64,000 nucleotides of DNA from Gracilariopsis chorda. Lineage: Eukaryota > Rhodophyta > Florideophyceae > Gracilariales > Gracilariaceae. The position numbers and the translations under genes are program-made. The notes below the pieces were generated by a model. It ran no database searches. It was not told the origin of the DNA and saw only the letters and a list, made by a program, of their open reading frames with translations. Position 1 is the stretch's first letter. Each line of letters starts with the position of its first letter. Positions 30,640-42,165 of this stretch are shown here, piece by piece. The DNA lies in NCBI GenBank assembly GCA_003194525.1, contig NBIV01000142.1, positions 1 through 64,000 on the forward strand. Reading direction: 5' to 3'.

Positions 30640-32383
30640 GATGCTATCCAAACTGTCTCAATGCACTCCCCCGGAAAGTGGCAGCGATACGTGTTAAAAA
30701 GTTTCTGCAGCCTGGGGAAGAGCTCTTGCTCGTTTCTCAAACCTTTTACGTGCAAAGCAAGCTGAGTACGTATGATGGCTTTGCGCGCGTCCATCAGAAT
30801 TTCTCTGTGCAATCACATCTTGAACAGCCAGTTCTGCCCGTCGCAAAAAGAAGTACGTGCCATCATTCTTAAGGTTCCTAGGCTTTGACAACTTTCCGCT
30901 GTCAATCATTTCCATTTTGTGAGCTTACCAACGCGTATGCCCAGCCTTCCTAATCTTCAGAATCACAAATGAATCCGTCGCCTGCACCGGATGAGTCACA
31001 TTCTTCGGACAATATCTAACTTCGTTGTTGATTGCGTTTATGGCATCCTCGAGATCAGGTGTCATGGCGTATCAGCAAAAAATTGTCGATATACCATAAT
31101 TTTTTCCTTTGGTGCGTCAACTTTCGAATAACTCGCTCTTCCTTGAACCACTGTGGCATTGCGGTTTTGTCCATCCAGTCATTTGGACTAGTAATATACG
31201 CTACGCCTGGTATATCATCAGGAACAATTCGAACAGGATAGCTTCTTGCTTTTTTCCGGAATACCACGAACAGCGGGTCAACACGAGCATCCCGTCCCCC
31301 ACTAATTCCTATAAACATTACCATTCCCTCTCCTCCAGAGAAAACATCCGCATAGTTGACTTCAATCTTTCCGCACAAGGCAAAAATTGTTCGATTTTCC
31401 ATGCTGATAACGCAGCGAGTCTCATCAGCATTTTCTACATTGTCCTCTTCTAACCCTCCACTTCGAAAGGCTCTGCGCAAAACACCCAGATGGAAAGCAA
31501 CTTCTCGGTGAATGAAATCTTCTTTTAGCGGCGACAGGAAATACTTTCCCGTCAGTGAGCGAGTCACAATTCGGAAGTTATCGGAAAAGCCTTTTATCCA
31601 TCGGCGAGTAACGCATTCAGTAATTGGTTTATTACAACTGTTCTCGATTAGTGAGTGACTGTATATGGCATTGGCAGAATTTAAGATTACGTTTTGGGCA
31701 AGGGAATGCATCTTCTTCCACTTGAACTTTAACCCAGGACGGCGGAGGCAGTCAAACGCACTGAACATATCAGTCTCACGTGCGTCAACCCATGGGCATA
31801 TTTTTCTCCTTATTTCCTTTCTTGCTCTCGAATTGACTCTCGTTAGACCGTCATAGGCACTTAGAGTGATGGAAGTTGTAAGATGCTTGTCTGTATTTCC
31901 GTTTGCTGCGACAAGTCGGTTCCGGTTGCACCAATGGTGGCTTGCTTTCATCAAATTTGCTTTCTGTGAGCTACACAACAGGCGCGGGAACTGTTTTAGA
32001 GCTCTAGATGGGAAATAGTTGAAGCCAATTGCTTCTGAATGTTCTATCATCCAGTGAAAAATGGCTACGGGTCTTTGATGGTCAGCACGTTGTTTCTTAA
32101 TGGCAATGGATGCTTTTGCAGATGCATTATGTTGTTGAGACGAATTGGGTTGAACATTTGTGTCGTCCCTTGGAGACAAGAATTTAATATTATCTCTATC
32201 GCTATCATAAGGTAGGTGCTGAAATGCTGTTAGTATGGGCGACACAGTGGTTGGAAGCATTGGTATTTTGCAAACAACGTCTGCTTGCGGAAGCTGTCTG
32301 TGAAATACTGAGTTCACACCGTGCGGTCTCATAGACATTATGGTGAAGGCGCCTGCGCGGAAATTGTAATGTAAACTGGTCAC
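30640..32383 (-). pseudogene. Pogo/Tigger-like (DDE_1) transposase
   Basis: A 442-codon open frame (32383-31055) followed by broken frames to about 30640. The N-terminal 180 residues are diverged; then comes a CENP-B-like helix-turn-helix region (ITECVTRRWIKGFSDNFRIV). Catalytic blocks: NVENADETRCVISMENRTIF (first Asp), GGEGMVMFIGISGGRDARVD, GVAYITSPNDWMDKTAMPQW, KKLWYIDNFLLIRH (second Asp; the usual DNCSGH is altered). After stops, MIDSGKLSKPRNLKNDGTYF and KAIIRTQLALHVKGLRNEQE with FPRLQKLF match the C-terminus of a family I know from Phytophthora. The third Asp is in the degraded part. Confidence 0.8.
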
Positions 32384-32612
32384 TGTTTTGGTCGTTAATG
32401 GGTTTTTTCGGGCTAATATTCACCAACATTAAATCCTGTGCATTCCTGATTAGTGTGGCCAACATTATATAGAACAGAAGGGCTTTGGGTGCAAGAACGT
32501 TTAATTTGGGGCACACTAAAAGACTTTGCCGCGCTAGTTCCCTACCAACTTGATTTAAAGTCACTAAGTGTACTGCATTTAGACGTTTGACATTCATAGC
32601 ACTGTTTAACAT
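32205..32612 (-). pseudogene. ORF upstream of the pogo-like transposase
   Basis: 135 codons, overlapping the transposase start in another frame. AT-rich and Leu/Ala-rich (LLVCPKLNVLAPKALLFYIM). No domain recognised. It could be a frameshifted transposase N-terminus. Confidence 0.3.
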
Positions 32613-32929
32613 ATTCTTTAATATTATTATTGGTCTTTGGCCGGAAAACAGATCTTATGATAAAAATCATAGTTTTCTGAGAATTTATCTGAGCGCTGCG
32701 TACACACGTATGAAAATCATATAGAATCTCGCCTCTAGATACTCCTTTTGGAAGACAAAACGGTTCTTAAGGTATATTCTATTTTTTCTTTTCTTAAATA
32801 GTTTCTTTGGGTAAATAACTATAATTTTTGAAGAAATCATTTTGCATTTAACAGCTGATTAGAACTTTTGATATTTTTCTCGTACATGAATTGTTGTTAT
32901 ATTAATCAGTTTATTTATAAAATCATCTG

Positions 32930-33335
32930 ATACGTCGTGTTGTTCTTTGTGTTTCCGTAATCATGCAGCTGCAACTTTTTTTACTTTGCCTTTAATGTAT
33001 TTGATCTCATAATCAAACTCTTGCCTAAACTTAACCTAACTTCCATGTTTTCTGGACAACCTCTTTTGGTTTTCTAATTATTTCAAAGGATGGTGATCAG
33101 TATATATAATGAACTTCGCTCCATGTAAATACGATCTCAGTGTTTTTAATACATGGATAATAGCGAGTACTTCTCTTTCATGAGTAACGTATCCCTGCCC
33201 AGTTAAAAATCATTTTCTTGAAGCCGAAGCAAACGATCTATGTAGTTCATTTTCTGTTTCCGATACTACTGTAGCAATTCCCGTTTGCAATGCGTTTGCA
33301 GTTAATTCAAAGGATAATGATGAATCTTCACAATT
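32930..33335 (-). pseudogene. Gypsy-G RNase H
   Basis: The minus strand, with several stops and a frame change, reads SLSFELTANALQTGIATVVS, then YVTHEREVLAIIHVLKTLRS (Glu block), YLHGAKFIIYTDHHPLK (Asp block) and EFDYEIKYIKGK. This is the expected RNase H continuation of the RT at 33336-33883. Below 32930 homology fades into AT-rich sequence and then the pogo-like element. Confidence 0.75.
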
Positions 33336-33883
33336 CAGAATTGTTGTGTGACTAAAAACATCTTTCGTTTGTTTAAACTAATTAATTTGGTTTGAGCTTC
33401 ATATAAAAACTTCATATGCTTATTTGTGTCTGTGAAAGGTGAGCAAGCTTTTAGAAAATCCTCCAAAAATCGTCTGTAATAAGTACAGAATCCAAAAAAG
33501 CTTTGACGCTCGGGTATACTCGTAGGAATACCCCAATTAATTATGGCTTCTATTTTCTGTGGATTGACTTGAATTCCATCTGTTGTAATTATATGTGTTA
33601 AGTACTCGATGTACTTCTCCATAAAAATAAATTTTTACAATTTGACATATAGTTTATTCTTTTATAGAATCTCAAATACTCGTTCGAGATGTCCGATATG
33701 TTCTTGTTTTGTTTTATTTTGTATCAATATGTCATTCACGTACAATAATACGAGGTCGAAAAGAGTTTTCCTGAATAGAGTATTCATGCACGATTTGAAG
33801 CATCCCGGAGCTCCAATAAGGTCAAACGGTGTAACTAGATTTTCAAACTGACCATACCCAGTTTGGAAGGCTGTCTCCTCTAT
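33336..33883 (-). pseudogene. Gypsy-G reverse transcriptase, second half
   Basis: Starts exactly at the left edge of gypsy-C. Reads DIEETAFQTGYGQFENLVTP, FDLIGAPGCFKSCMNTLFRK and LLYVNDILIQNKTKQEHIGH (YVND in place of the catalytic YLDD/YVDD). After two stops, YLTHIITTDGIQVNPQKIEA and FFGFCTYYRRFLEDFLKACS form the thumb. The first half of the gene is at 53244-53593. The two ends meet in frame when gypsy-C is removed. Confidence 0.85.
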
Positions 33884-33888
33884 GTCAT

Positions 33889-34540
33889 TGTTAGAATTGG
33901 TTATTATTTACCTTTCTTTGAGTATAGTTGGCTCTAGCATCAGTTCTAACGTGCACGAAGCAGCTAGTTTTGTTCTACTCGATCTGCTAAAGAAATTGGT
34001 TACCCATTTGCCATCTAAAAATGGCCTCAAAGCAGAGTCGACATCTTCGTGAAACCCTGTCAATATGACTTGACAACGTGCTCATGTCGAAGAAGTCTTG
34101 ATTGACCACGTGGACATATTGGCTCTAAAGTACACGTTGCCTACTACTCACAACCTTGACAGACACTTCACGCGGTACAACAGGAATCGAATGGTCATGG
34201 AGGTTTCCCGAGGGAGTCGTGCCAAGTCATCACTGGCACCCTGGGTTCATGCCAGATGATCAAGACCTTGTCTGATGACAAGTCATCAGCATTGATAGAA
34301 TTTGACAAGTCATCAAACGCCAAGATATGGCACTGAACCCCGTAAACCAGTTGCGTACGGAGACCAGCACGAACACCAAGCATCATACTATTAAACTCGG
34401 ACGAATTCTCATTGACAAGTGGCACTGATAGAACTAGACTACAAACTCTATATAAACCCCGATGGATGTTCCGAAGTTTTAACCCGGATCATCACCATCA
34501 AATTCCAACCAATTCAACCACTGCACCTGTGTTCCTAAAA
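33889..34540 (+). repeat. Gypsy-C 5' LTR
   Basis: Begins TGTTAGAATTGG and ends GTTCCTAAAA (C of the terminal CA mutated). About 88% identical by eye to 52592-53243 over the first 230 bases. A third copy is at 55544-56214. TATATAAACCCCGATGG at 34450-34466 is a candidate promoter box followed by the transcript start. Confidence 0.9.
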
Positions 34541-34541
34541 T

Positions 34542-34549
34542 TGGTAGCA
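34542..34549 (+). other. Gypsy-C primer-binding site
   Basis: TGGTAGCA, one base after the LTR, pairs with the 3' end (TGCTACCA) of eukaryotic initiator tRNA-Met. Only the first eight bases match; the next ones (TTTG) do not. Confidence 0.5.
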
Positions 34550-34665
34550 TTTGCAAGTAAGTATTGCATTTACCTGAAACTGGTGATCATCCAGCCTTGG
34601 TGGATTTCGCTACACAAAATTCCCCAAGTTTGGATGAGCCACAGAGATCCAGATCATACTGACTG

Positions 34666-35409
34666 TTGATTTCTGACGAACTGTTTGTTTCCATTGAGGC
34701 CAATACTCCGATCCAGGTTACCGCCCTTCTTGCCGTCGGTGTAAACCAACACCGACATATCCTCCGAACCACCGTCAACACCGCCACCGCCGCCACCAAT
34801 GAACTTCGGCGACTCTGGAACCCCGTAGCTGACTGCAGCTTCTCCTTCAAACCCCGTACGCCTTCACCCGAACATGTCGACAACCTCGTTTTGCTTGAAC
34901 CCCAGACCCCTCGTAGTCAACCACCATCTCCCGAGCCAGTGGACATAGCCCCAGAAGCCTCAGATGAACGTCAACCAACTTCAATTGTAGACAAACCTAA
35001 AGGACTCCAAACAGTCAGGGAAGGTATTCGTCAAGCGTACGACTCCGCCAATCAGAACCACAGACGTGTCCTGCCGATCAGTGACGCCGGAAACATCAAC
35101 CTCTACCGTGTGGCAAACGATCGTATTCGTTGCGAGAGAAAGCGTACAATTCGTTGTCGACTTCGTACACCTAGGTGTGACGACTCCAATTTACGCTTCA
35201 ACATCCGCATACAACTTGAGGAACACCTCCACGGAACCAAATACAAAAATAAGGTATTGTCAAAGACGTCACCATCTGGTTTTTTTTGTCTTATACCGTC
35301 TTTGAACAACTTGGAGCATTACGAAGACCACTGCAGAGGTAATCGGTATCGTCTAGCTAAAGAAAGGGAACAAGGGGGTCAACAGAAACAATTCAACGGC
35401 CATTTTTAA
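34666..35409 (+). CDS. Leader ORF of gypsy-C (unknown, Pro/Ser-rich)
   Basis: An intact 247-codon frame between the primer-binding site and the point where gypsy-B is inserted. The N-terminal 45 residues are Ala/Val/Thr-rich (ALLAVGVNQHRHILRTTVNT). The middle has repeated acidic Pro/Ser motifs (PRTPSPEH, LEPQTPRSQPPSPEPV). The C-terminal half is Arg/Asn-rich and basic. It may be the N-terminal part of gag, a separate leader protein, or captured sequence. It survives without a stop in an otherwise broken element. No known domain. Confidence 0.45.
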   Translation: MISDELFVSIEANTPIQVTALLAVGVNQHRHILRTTVNTATAATNELRRLWNPVADCSFSFKPRTPSPEHVDNLVLLEPQTPRSQPPSPEPVDIAPEASDERQPTSIVDKPKGLQTVREGIRQAYDSANQNHRRVLPISDAGNINLYRVANDRIRCERKRTIRCRLRTPRCDDSNLRFNIRIQLEEHLHGTKYKNKVLSKTSPSGFFCLIPSLNNLEHYEDHCRGNRYRLAKEREQGGQQKQFNGHF

Positions 35410-35601
35410 CGTGGTAAGCACCGTTCTGCGAATAATAAAAATTGGCCGTTCTACCCTCTACGCTACCGTTTTTGGCTGCGTTCAAGCTCCCACTGGGGCA
35501 AGATTACCAAGCTTTGACAAGAGAGAAGTAGCCATACAGGTCTTTCCCAATCTCTTAACCCCTGGTAACCTCAGCTGAAGGAATTCTACTTTAGCCACTC
35601 C

Positions 35602-36140
35602 TGTAAGGGAGTGACGACCGTTTATCGGAGTGGTGTTCTGGCTGTAGGAACCCTCCCGCTAGTCGGCTAGTGTAGTATTTTTAGTAACATACGTGTATGC
35701 CGGTGGCAGCTAGTGCCCCGCGAACGGTGAGCCATACACGTGTGGCCTGGGCCAGCTAGATATTTATTCTGCGCTAGCGCGGTTGATGCCTTCACCAAGT
35801 AAAACCAAGGTGCTTCCTACTAGGTTCTTCGTCTTATTTCCTTTGCACGGATCCTCAGTCGAAGTAGAAAACGCAGCTCGTCAAATTCTTTCACCGGCTG
35901 CGCCGTATCGGATATTTACCGTTTCATCGGCTCCCTGCTTAGGCGCGTGGTACCGTTTTGGGCTCCGCCTGTCCCCGTACTGGGCTTCACAACAGAGGGC
36001 ACTGCGCTACTCTGCACCTTCACTGTTTGGCATTTTCCGACTCGGTATCCCTACGGCCTTACACTCCGTTGCGCAATACCCACCGTTACCGTTCCCGGAC
36101 ATTTCACCTGAGTAGGACGCTTTGCGCGTACTACCTCACA
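35602..36140 (+). repeat. Gypsy-B 5' LTR
   Basis: Begins TGTAAGGGAGTG and ends CTACCTCACA. Pairs with 44303-44838. ATATTTATTC at 35760-35769 may be the TATA-like box. Confidence 0.92.
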
Positions 36141-36142
36141 GC

Positions 36143-36156
36143 TGGTCGCCAGACCT
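36143..36156 (+). other. Gypsy-B primer-binding site
   Basis: TGGTCGCCAGACCT two bases after the LTR. It would pair with a tRNA ending AGGTCTGGCGACCA. The TGG start fits a CCA end. The tRNA is not identified. Confidence 0.6.
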
Positions 36157-36334
36157 AAAACGGTCCTTTCGTGGGAACAACAGATCCTTCTTGAATGTAT
36201 CGGATAATAGAGTAACCTAAAACGCTGCATCAATCCCGATGAAGTCTTAACCGTCCCAGCTTGAAGAGCTCGCTCGTGCGAAATCGGTTTCGTCGACGCG
36301 CAGCCGTGCACGCCCAGAATCAAATCCTCCTGCA

Positions 36335-38290
36335 ATGTCGTTGCCACCTCCACGGTCCAACAGCATGCACAGTCAGCGCCAAGAGATTGTACCAAGAGTT
36401 GATAACCCGCAGCGTATGCACCGCCGCACCGAAGAAGCAACACCAAACACGGAACGTGGAAGAGGACACCGTGGACCTACATCCCCCATGCAGACTCGCG
36501 TCCTTGAATCGGTAATCTCTGCCTTACGAGATGCACCAACCGTCTTGGATTTTGCCTCTCTTCTTCCCCACTTACAGAGGTGGTTGTCGGAGGAGCTCTC
36601 CAATCGCGTGCCTGTTCAGGTCGATACTGTCCTCCAACAGCGAGTCCGGACCGGAATAGAAAGGCACCTCCCCATCATTGTAGAAATTTTGTCCACCCGG
36701 TTTCGGAATGCTTCGGTTGTAACCGATGTGGTCTTCGAAACCGTAGAAAGAGAAGTTTCGAAACAACTCCGCAGGCATCGTCTGTTACCTGCTGGAACTC
36801 ACCCTCAACAGTTCTCCGCAACGGAATTGTTGCAGCAACTCAGTCAGCCCAACAGGAAAATCCGCGCTGAACCCTCGGATAATTCAATGCAGGTGGCCTC
36901 TCCCATAAGGGGCAGCTCACGGCGGGCACGTCAAACTTCACTCGAAATCCGAGAATGGAAGGCCTCCTCGGTGATAAAGAGATCATCTGGGGCACGTCGA
37001 ACCCCTTACCGGCTCGGGTGACCACGAACTCGGACGGCCTCCTTCACGATAGAGAGCTCGTGCGGGATACTTCGAACGTCGATCCAGTTCTGGTACCAAA
37101 GTCGGAGGGCCTCCCCCTTGATAGAGAGATCGCGAGAGGCACGTCGAACGCCAAACCGAATTTGGAGAAAATGAAGCGCAACAAAAGGAAGAACCGTAGC
37201 AGGAAACGTCCAGGGTCACGGTATTCTAGTTATGGACATTCTGACTCCGACACCGAGTGAAAACGCTCTGACTATGATACAAATCAATCCTCCGATACGC
37301 AAGATGAATCCGATATCTCCCGTATCCGGCGAGTCAAACGGAACAATCGGGAGTTCGCCAAGGTCTTAAGCTTCAAGACCTAGTGCTTGATGAACTGTTC
37401 TGAAAAATATGTCGCCTGAGCTGCCCGGATGGTTGCAAAGTCCGCAAAACGTATGGAGCTACAGATTCACGAGAAGTTCAGTGCGAATGATCCGACCATG
37501 GTTCTCAAGTTTCTTGGCGCGTTTAAAACCACGTGCAACCAGAACAGCATTCATGAAAGGGCCGCTGTTTGGCTCGATCAGTTCTTCACATCCCGCTCGG
37601 CTTTGGAACTCGTCAAGAACTGCATCTCAGGCGGGTCTGGTGCCGTTGATTCGGATGAGGATGATGAGCTCTTACGATTCTATTCGGAGGTCGTAAACCA
37701 TCTCCTGGAAACGTAGGCTATCGACGAAAAAATGGCGGAAGCGTACCACGGTATCACGACTTATCGGCAGAGTTCCATATAACGGGAAGTGAATTTGCAG
37801 ACGGTCTATGGGAGACGAATCTCCGTTTTTGGAACATTTTCACCGACTCTCGGCTTAAGGCTTTGTTCGTGGAAGGATTACGGCTCGCTATCCACGCTTC
37901 GGTTTGCAACCACTCTGCGACGCACCCGAAGATCGGGTTCCGGCTGTGTTTTCTCTTCGTAGAAGGTTTAGAAGTTACTCCCCGTGGTGGTAAGAAAGTT
38001 TACTCCACGACTGAGAAGGCTCGCGACGCACGTAAGTCTCACACCAGAGCCCTCCTTGCCGAAACGGAAAGTTGTATGCATTCCGGGACAGTAGAAGACC
38101 CGACTGGAGAGGCACTTGCAGTGATGCCCTCGCCAAGCGTCCCTATCCCGTCGATACCGACTACCAGTTCTGTTTCACCTTCTCATATGATTTCCCAAGA
38201 TATGGCGCGTTCGACACCGTACTGGGCCTACCAAAGCTCACGCCAGTCGTCTAACCTGAACCGGAACCCAGCATGTCGCTTATGCTGATC
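36335..38290 (+). pseudogene. Gypsy-B gag
   Basis: 36335-37021 (228 codons) is a Gln/Arg-rich N-terminal region with helical segments (LPHLQRWLSEELSNRVPVQV, FETVEREVSKQLRRHRLLPA). A second frame (36955-37260) carries three 25-residue repeats and a basic tail (KMKRNKRKNRSRKRPGS). 37429-37716 is the capsid-like core (HEKFSANDPTMVLKFLGAFK, ERAAVWLDQFFTSRSALELV), and 37863-38288 continues it. The zinc knuckle is not clear: only scattered Cys and His near 38270. Multiple frameshifts. Confidence 0.7.
36955..37180 (+). repeat. Three tandem 75-bp repeats in gypsy-B gag
   Basis: The frame starting at 36955 encodes EGLLGDKEIIWGTSN, then DGLLHDRELVRDTSN, then EGLPLDREIARGTSN, each followed by a 10-residue spacer ending in a Ser (N-S-D, K-S-E). 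DNA copies share GGCCTCC...GATA.AGA...TCG.....ACTTCGAAC-like strings, so this is a coding tandem duplication. Confidence 0.75.
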
Positions 38291-38679
38291 AACTACTCTC
38301 TCATGTTGCGAGTGGATGCCTACAAAGATCCAGAAAAATTTGCTTCGGCAACGTGAACGCAACTTCTCTCATCGGGGTGATGACGATTATTTCCGCCTTC
38401 TGATGCCATTTACCGGAGGCCAGTGAAGTCGCCCCGGTAATTTCGGTAGCCAGGGAAGTCGCGCAAACAACAAAGCTCCCATCCCCGGAAGTACTTCTCC
38501 TACAAATAGGAACATTCGTCGTTCGCTTCTTTCTTTGGAAGAGGATCACGCAAATCAACATGAAGAGGAGGAAAACGCGCAGCAGGACGCGTAGAGGCGC
38601 CGCACCCTGTCAAAGGTGATAGCCTCAATGGAGACCCAGCCGTCGAACTGACCGCCGTTACGGAAGATGAACTCCATTA

Positions 38680-39500
38680 TGAAGTGTTGAATTTTACCCT
38701 TGACACTTCCAAATCGGTGTACTTGTTCCGAAGTCAGAACTATAATGTCCTAACAGCTCTCTATCACAGTCGCGGATTGAAACGAATCATTACCGGCGTT
38801 CTGGATACAGGTGCCTCACCGAACCTAGTTATCACCCGCGTACTACCGCCCTGATGGGAATCGAAGTCACTACCGCTCGATACTCCCAGGGTATCAGATG
38901 CGTCAAGTCGCTCTATGACCATCCTCGGTGTCGTTCCTCTCGACATCCGCCTTGGTAACTTGAAGGTCCGAATTCCGTTCCTTGTTTCATCCAACCTGCC
39001 AGTCGACTGTATACTGGGCACCTCATTTATAGACCGCTATTTCAAAGCGATCTACCCCAAGGAATGGAAAATATCGTTTCATAGCTCAGTGCCGGTGGCT
39101 CTTTTAGATGCCCGAAATGGTTCCCGCAACGGCGTAACCATCCCTGCTCGAACTCCCCGTAATACGGTATCAACAAAGCTTCGAGTCGCTCGTTCAATAT
39201 TACTCACTCCTTTGTCCGCAACCGCAGTCCTGGTTCAAACCGATACGCACGGACTGGTGTACATACAGAACCACTTCACACAACGCGTCGCAAACCCCAG
39301 TTGCTGGCGAATGGCGTTATGGAAGTCCTTCCGAATCGGTCTTTCGACGTATTGGTTTCGAACATATGTGACCGCCCTACCCACTTTTCGAAAAACAACA
39401 TCATCGGTAATGGACACCTAGCACCCGCTGCTATCCTCTCGGTTACACATGCAACCCATACTCACGTCGACGAGGACGTCGACAACACTGAGAAGGGGGG
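38680..39500 (+). pseudogene. Gypsy-B protease and spacer
   Basis: ITGVLDTGASPNLVITRVLP (about 38790-38850) is an intact retropepsin active site, DTGA. After a frameshift, TILGVVPLDIRLGNLKVRIP, FLVSSNLPVDCILGTSFIDR and YFKAIYPKEWKISF give the protease C-terminus ('..VILG..F..R'). 39301-39500 is the spacer (FDVLVSNICDRPTHFSKNNI, IGNGHLAPAAIL) equivalent to that of gypsy-A. Confidence 0.8.
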
Positions 39501-40465
39501 TACGAAATTTGAGGACATACATCCAGACGCGGACTGGACATCGACCATTACATCAGTGAAGAGCATGACCCGCAACGGAACAAGATCATTCAGATGCTCT
39601 CCGAGTACGCCGACATGTAGGATGGACATTTAGGTACCATCACGGCGTCAAAAATCGGATTGACATGGAACCTGATACCCGACCGGTCCACCAGGTCCCA
39701 TACCGATACGTTTAGAAGGCCTGTGAATGGGAGCAGGAGCAAGTCGCGAGGATGCTTGAGGAAGGAGTTATTGAACCGCCATTGGCAGGCAGAATGGGCA
39801 AGCCCAGTATTCATCGCCTTGAAAAAAGATGGCTCATGGTGCTTCTGCGGGGCCTACAGAACGCTCAGCGCTGTCACCGTTCGCGACTCTTACCCGATAA
39901 CATGGATGGATGAGTGTATTGATTCACTGGGAGAGGCAAGAGTGTTCCCCACCCTTGACGCCAACTGGGGATATTGGCAAGTGGAAATAGACGAACTCGA
40001 CAGGGACAAGACGACTTTCACATCTCAAATGGGACTTTACCGCTTTACTCGGATGCCGTTTGGTTTGAAGAACGGTCAGGCGACGTGCCAGAGAGCCATA
40101 GACGTCATCCTGAATAAGGTTCGTTGGCAATTCGCCATAGTGTATCTCGACGATGTCAAAATATTCTCTGGTTCTGTTTCAGATCATTACAAGCAACTGT
40201 CGAAGGTACTTGACCTCCTCAGAGAAGCCGGAATAACGTTGAAGCTGAAGAATGGCTTCTTTATTCAATCGGCTGTTGGCTACTTGGGACACGTCATCCG
40301 ACCCGGAAAGCTTCAAGTCGCGTCTAGGACTTGCGACGCTGTTACAAAAGCTAAATCGCCACAGACGCAGACTGAGCTTCGGGCATTTTTGGGATTCCGT
40401 AAAGTTTACAGGCACTTCGTGCCCAACTATTCACGAATCGCCCATCTGCTAAGCCGGAAATTATA
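39501..40465 (+). pseudogene. Gypsy-B reverse transcriptase
   Basis: 39660-40466 is nearly intact (268 codons). QAEWASPVFIALKKDGSWCF, RDSYPITWMDECIDSLGEAR, VFPTLDANWGYWQVEIDELD, LYRFTRMPFGLKNGQATCQR and FAIVYLDDVKIFSGSVSDHY (catalytic YLDD intact), then YLGHVIRPGKLQVASRTCDA and LRAFLGFRKVYRHFVPNYSR of the thumb. The start of the domain (39501-39660) is in another frame. Confidence 0.92.
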
Positions 40466-41060
40466 GAAGGACCAACCCCTGGACCTTTATCCGTTTTCGG
40501 ATGAAGATATGGAAGCATTTGGAACACTCAAATAGCAACTGACATCACGTCCAATTCTTTCTCTCCACAGACCCAGTAAGCTCTACATACTGGAAACAGA
40601 CGCCTGTAACCGTAAAAGCGGGTGCACATTGCTCCAGCAACAAGAACATGCGAAAGCGTTCCGACCAATTGGACACTGGAGCCGTTCGTTAACCGCAACG
40701 CAGAAACACTACAGCACATCCAAGTGGTAGTGCTTGGCCATCCTTTGGAGGATGCTACTTCTACGGCCTTACTTTTAAAGACAACGTTTCACCGTTGGAA
40801 CGGATCACAACGCATTGTGTTGGCTCCTAATTATAACTGATGCGACCGGAAAACTCGCCAGATGGCGCTTGCGCCTCACGGACTTCGACTTCGAAGTCCA
40901 ATACGATCCCGGGATCAAGCATCTTCCCGCGGACGCACTGTCCCGCATGCCCACAGACGGAAACGATAAAACGCCTCTAGAGGATGAAATACAACGTCTG
41001 TTCGTGGACGAGGATGAAACCGAGTCGGAATATGTCGTCACAGATGTTACCGTGGACGAA
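40466..41060 (+). pseudogene. Gypsy-B RNase H
   Basis: After a stop at 40464 the domain continues in shifting frames: RKLYILETDACNRKSGCTLL (Asp block), and from 40815 ATGKLARWRLRLTDFDFEVQ, YDPGIKHLPADALSRMPTDG, the C-terminal RNase H block, followed by an acidic spacer (LFVDEDETESEYVVTDVTVD). The middle (TDH..L) is lost in frameshifts. Confidence 0.8.
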
Positions 41061-42165
41061 AAAGTTTGCAAAGATGTACTGGTGAATTTTCCGACGACTA
41101 TGGACACGGTAGAACCCTTGCACGATATGGCGACTGTACCGGAACAGCCTGGCGTCACCCCAATAACGGTCAAAGAGTTTATCGCCGCCCAGGAGGAGGA
41201 CCCATTTGGCAAGGAGAAAGCCCTGTTCGTTGGAGATCCGGAGTCCCAGTTCAATTAAAACCACTCAGGAATAATCTGCAAAATCTCAACAAGTGACGGA
41301 GCCATACAGAGGCTCGTCGCGGAGTCCCTACGGGATAGAGTACTCTACCTCTCTCACTACCCATGCCTGGCTGGCCATCCGGGCTCCGCCAAGATTTATA
41401 ATACATTGCGACGGGACTTATTCTAGCCCCTCATGTCACAGCATGTACGTGAAACCGTCTCACAATGCGAGCCATGTGGAGCCATTCGCGGAACATACTT
41501 CAAGACCCAGAAATACTTGAAGTTGTTCCCGGCATCGGGAACATTCGAATTCGTGGCTCTGGACATCCTTGGCCCACTGCAGACAACTGGACGCGGAAGC
41601 AGGTTTATACTGGTGATAATGGACCGCTTCACTAAGCTCACGAGAGCCATACCGCTATCGGATACGAAGGCGACCGAAATTGCCATCGCTTCCTTGGAGA
41701 ACTGGGTTTACCGCTACGGGATTCCTACCCATCTAATTACCGAAAATAGTCCGCAGTTCGTCGCCAATTATTTCGAGTTTCTTGCAGCCGATCTCAGAAT
41801 AACGCATGTACTTACAGCCGCCTATCATGCGCAGACGAACGGGCAGACCGAACGGTTTAACAAGGTGTCGATCAATCGCTCGCGGCATTACGTATCCAAA
41901 CACCCAGAGGACTGGGAGAAGCTGTTCCAGCCCCCCGTGTACCGGTATAACGTTCAAGTTCACCGTTCAACCGGTTTCACTCCTTTCGACTTCTCCCTCA
42001 GTTGGCACCCTCAACAGATCGTGCTAGATGACCATACATCTGTTTTTCCGCAAACAGCATCTCTCGTCCAGACACCGGGAGAAACCCAGCGCATTACGCG
42101 CGCCCGGATTTCGGAACTCATGAAGTTGGCCTACACGAAATTAGGTACGGCACAGGAGCGCTAGT
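41061..42165 (+). pseudogene. Gypsy-B integrase
   Basis: The zinc finger is seen near 41325-41470 as RVLYLSHYPCLAGHPGSAKI then SQHVRETVSQCEPCGAI (HHCC). The core frame (41433-42164, 243 codons): FVALDILGPLQTTGRGSRFI (first Asp kept), THLITENSPQFVANYFEFLA (second Asp is Glu), YHAQTNGQTERFNKVSINRS (Glu kept). The C-terminus continues to GTAQER-stop. The Asp-to-Glu change probably inactivates it. Confidence 0.9.

Larger units (their letters stand above)
30219..32640 (-). mobile_element. Pogo/Tigger-like DNA transposon
   Basis: Carries one large transposase gene on the minus strand (32383-30640) with an upstream ORF (32612-32205). It sits between gypsy-A and the RNase H of gypsy-G and presumably interrupts gypsy-G integrase. 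Terminal inverted repeats and the TA duplication could not be located by eye, so both ends are approximate. Confidence 0.55.
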
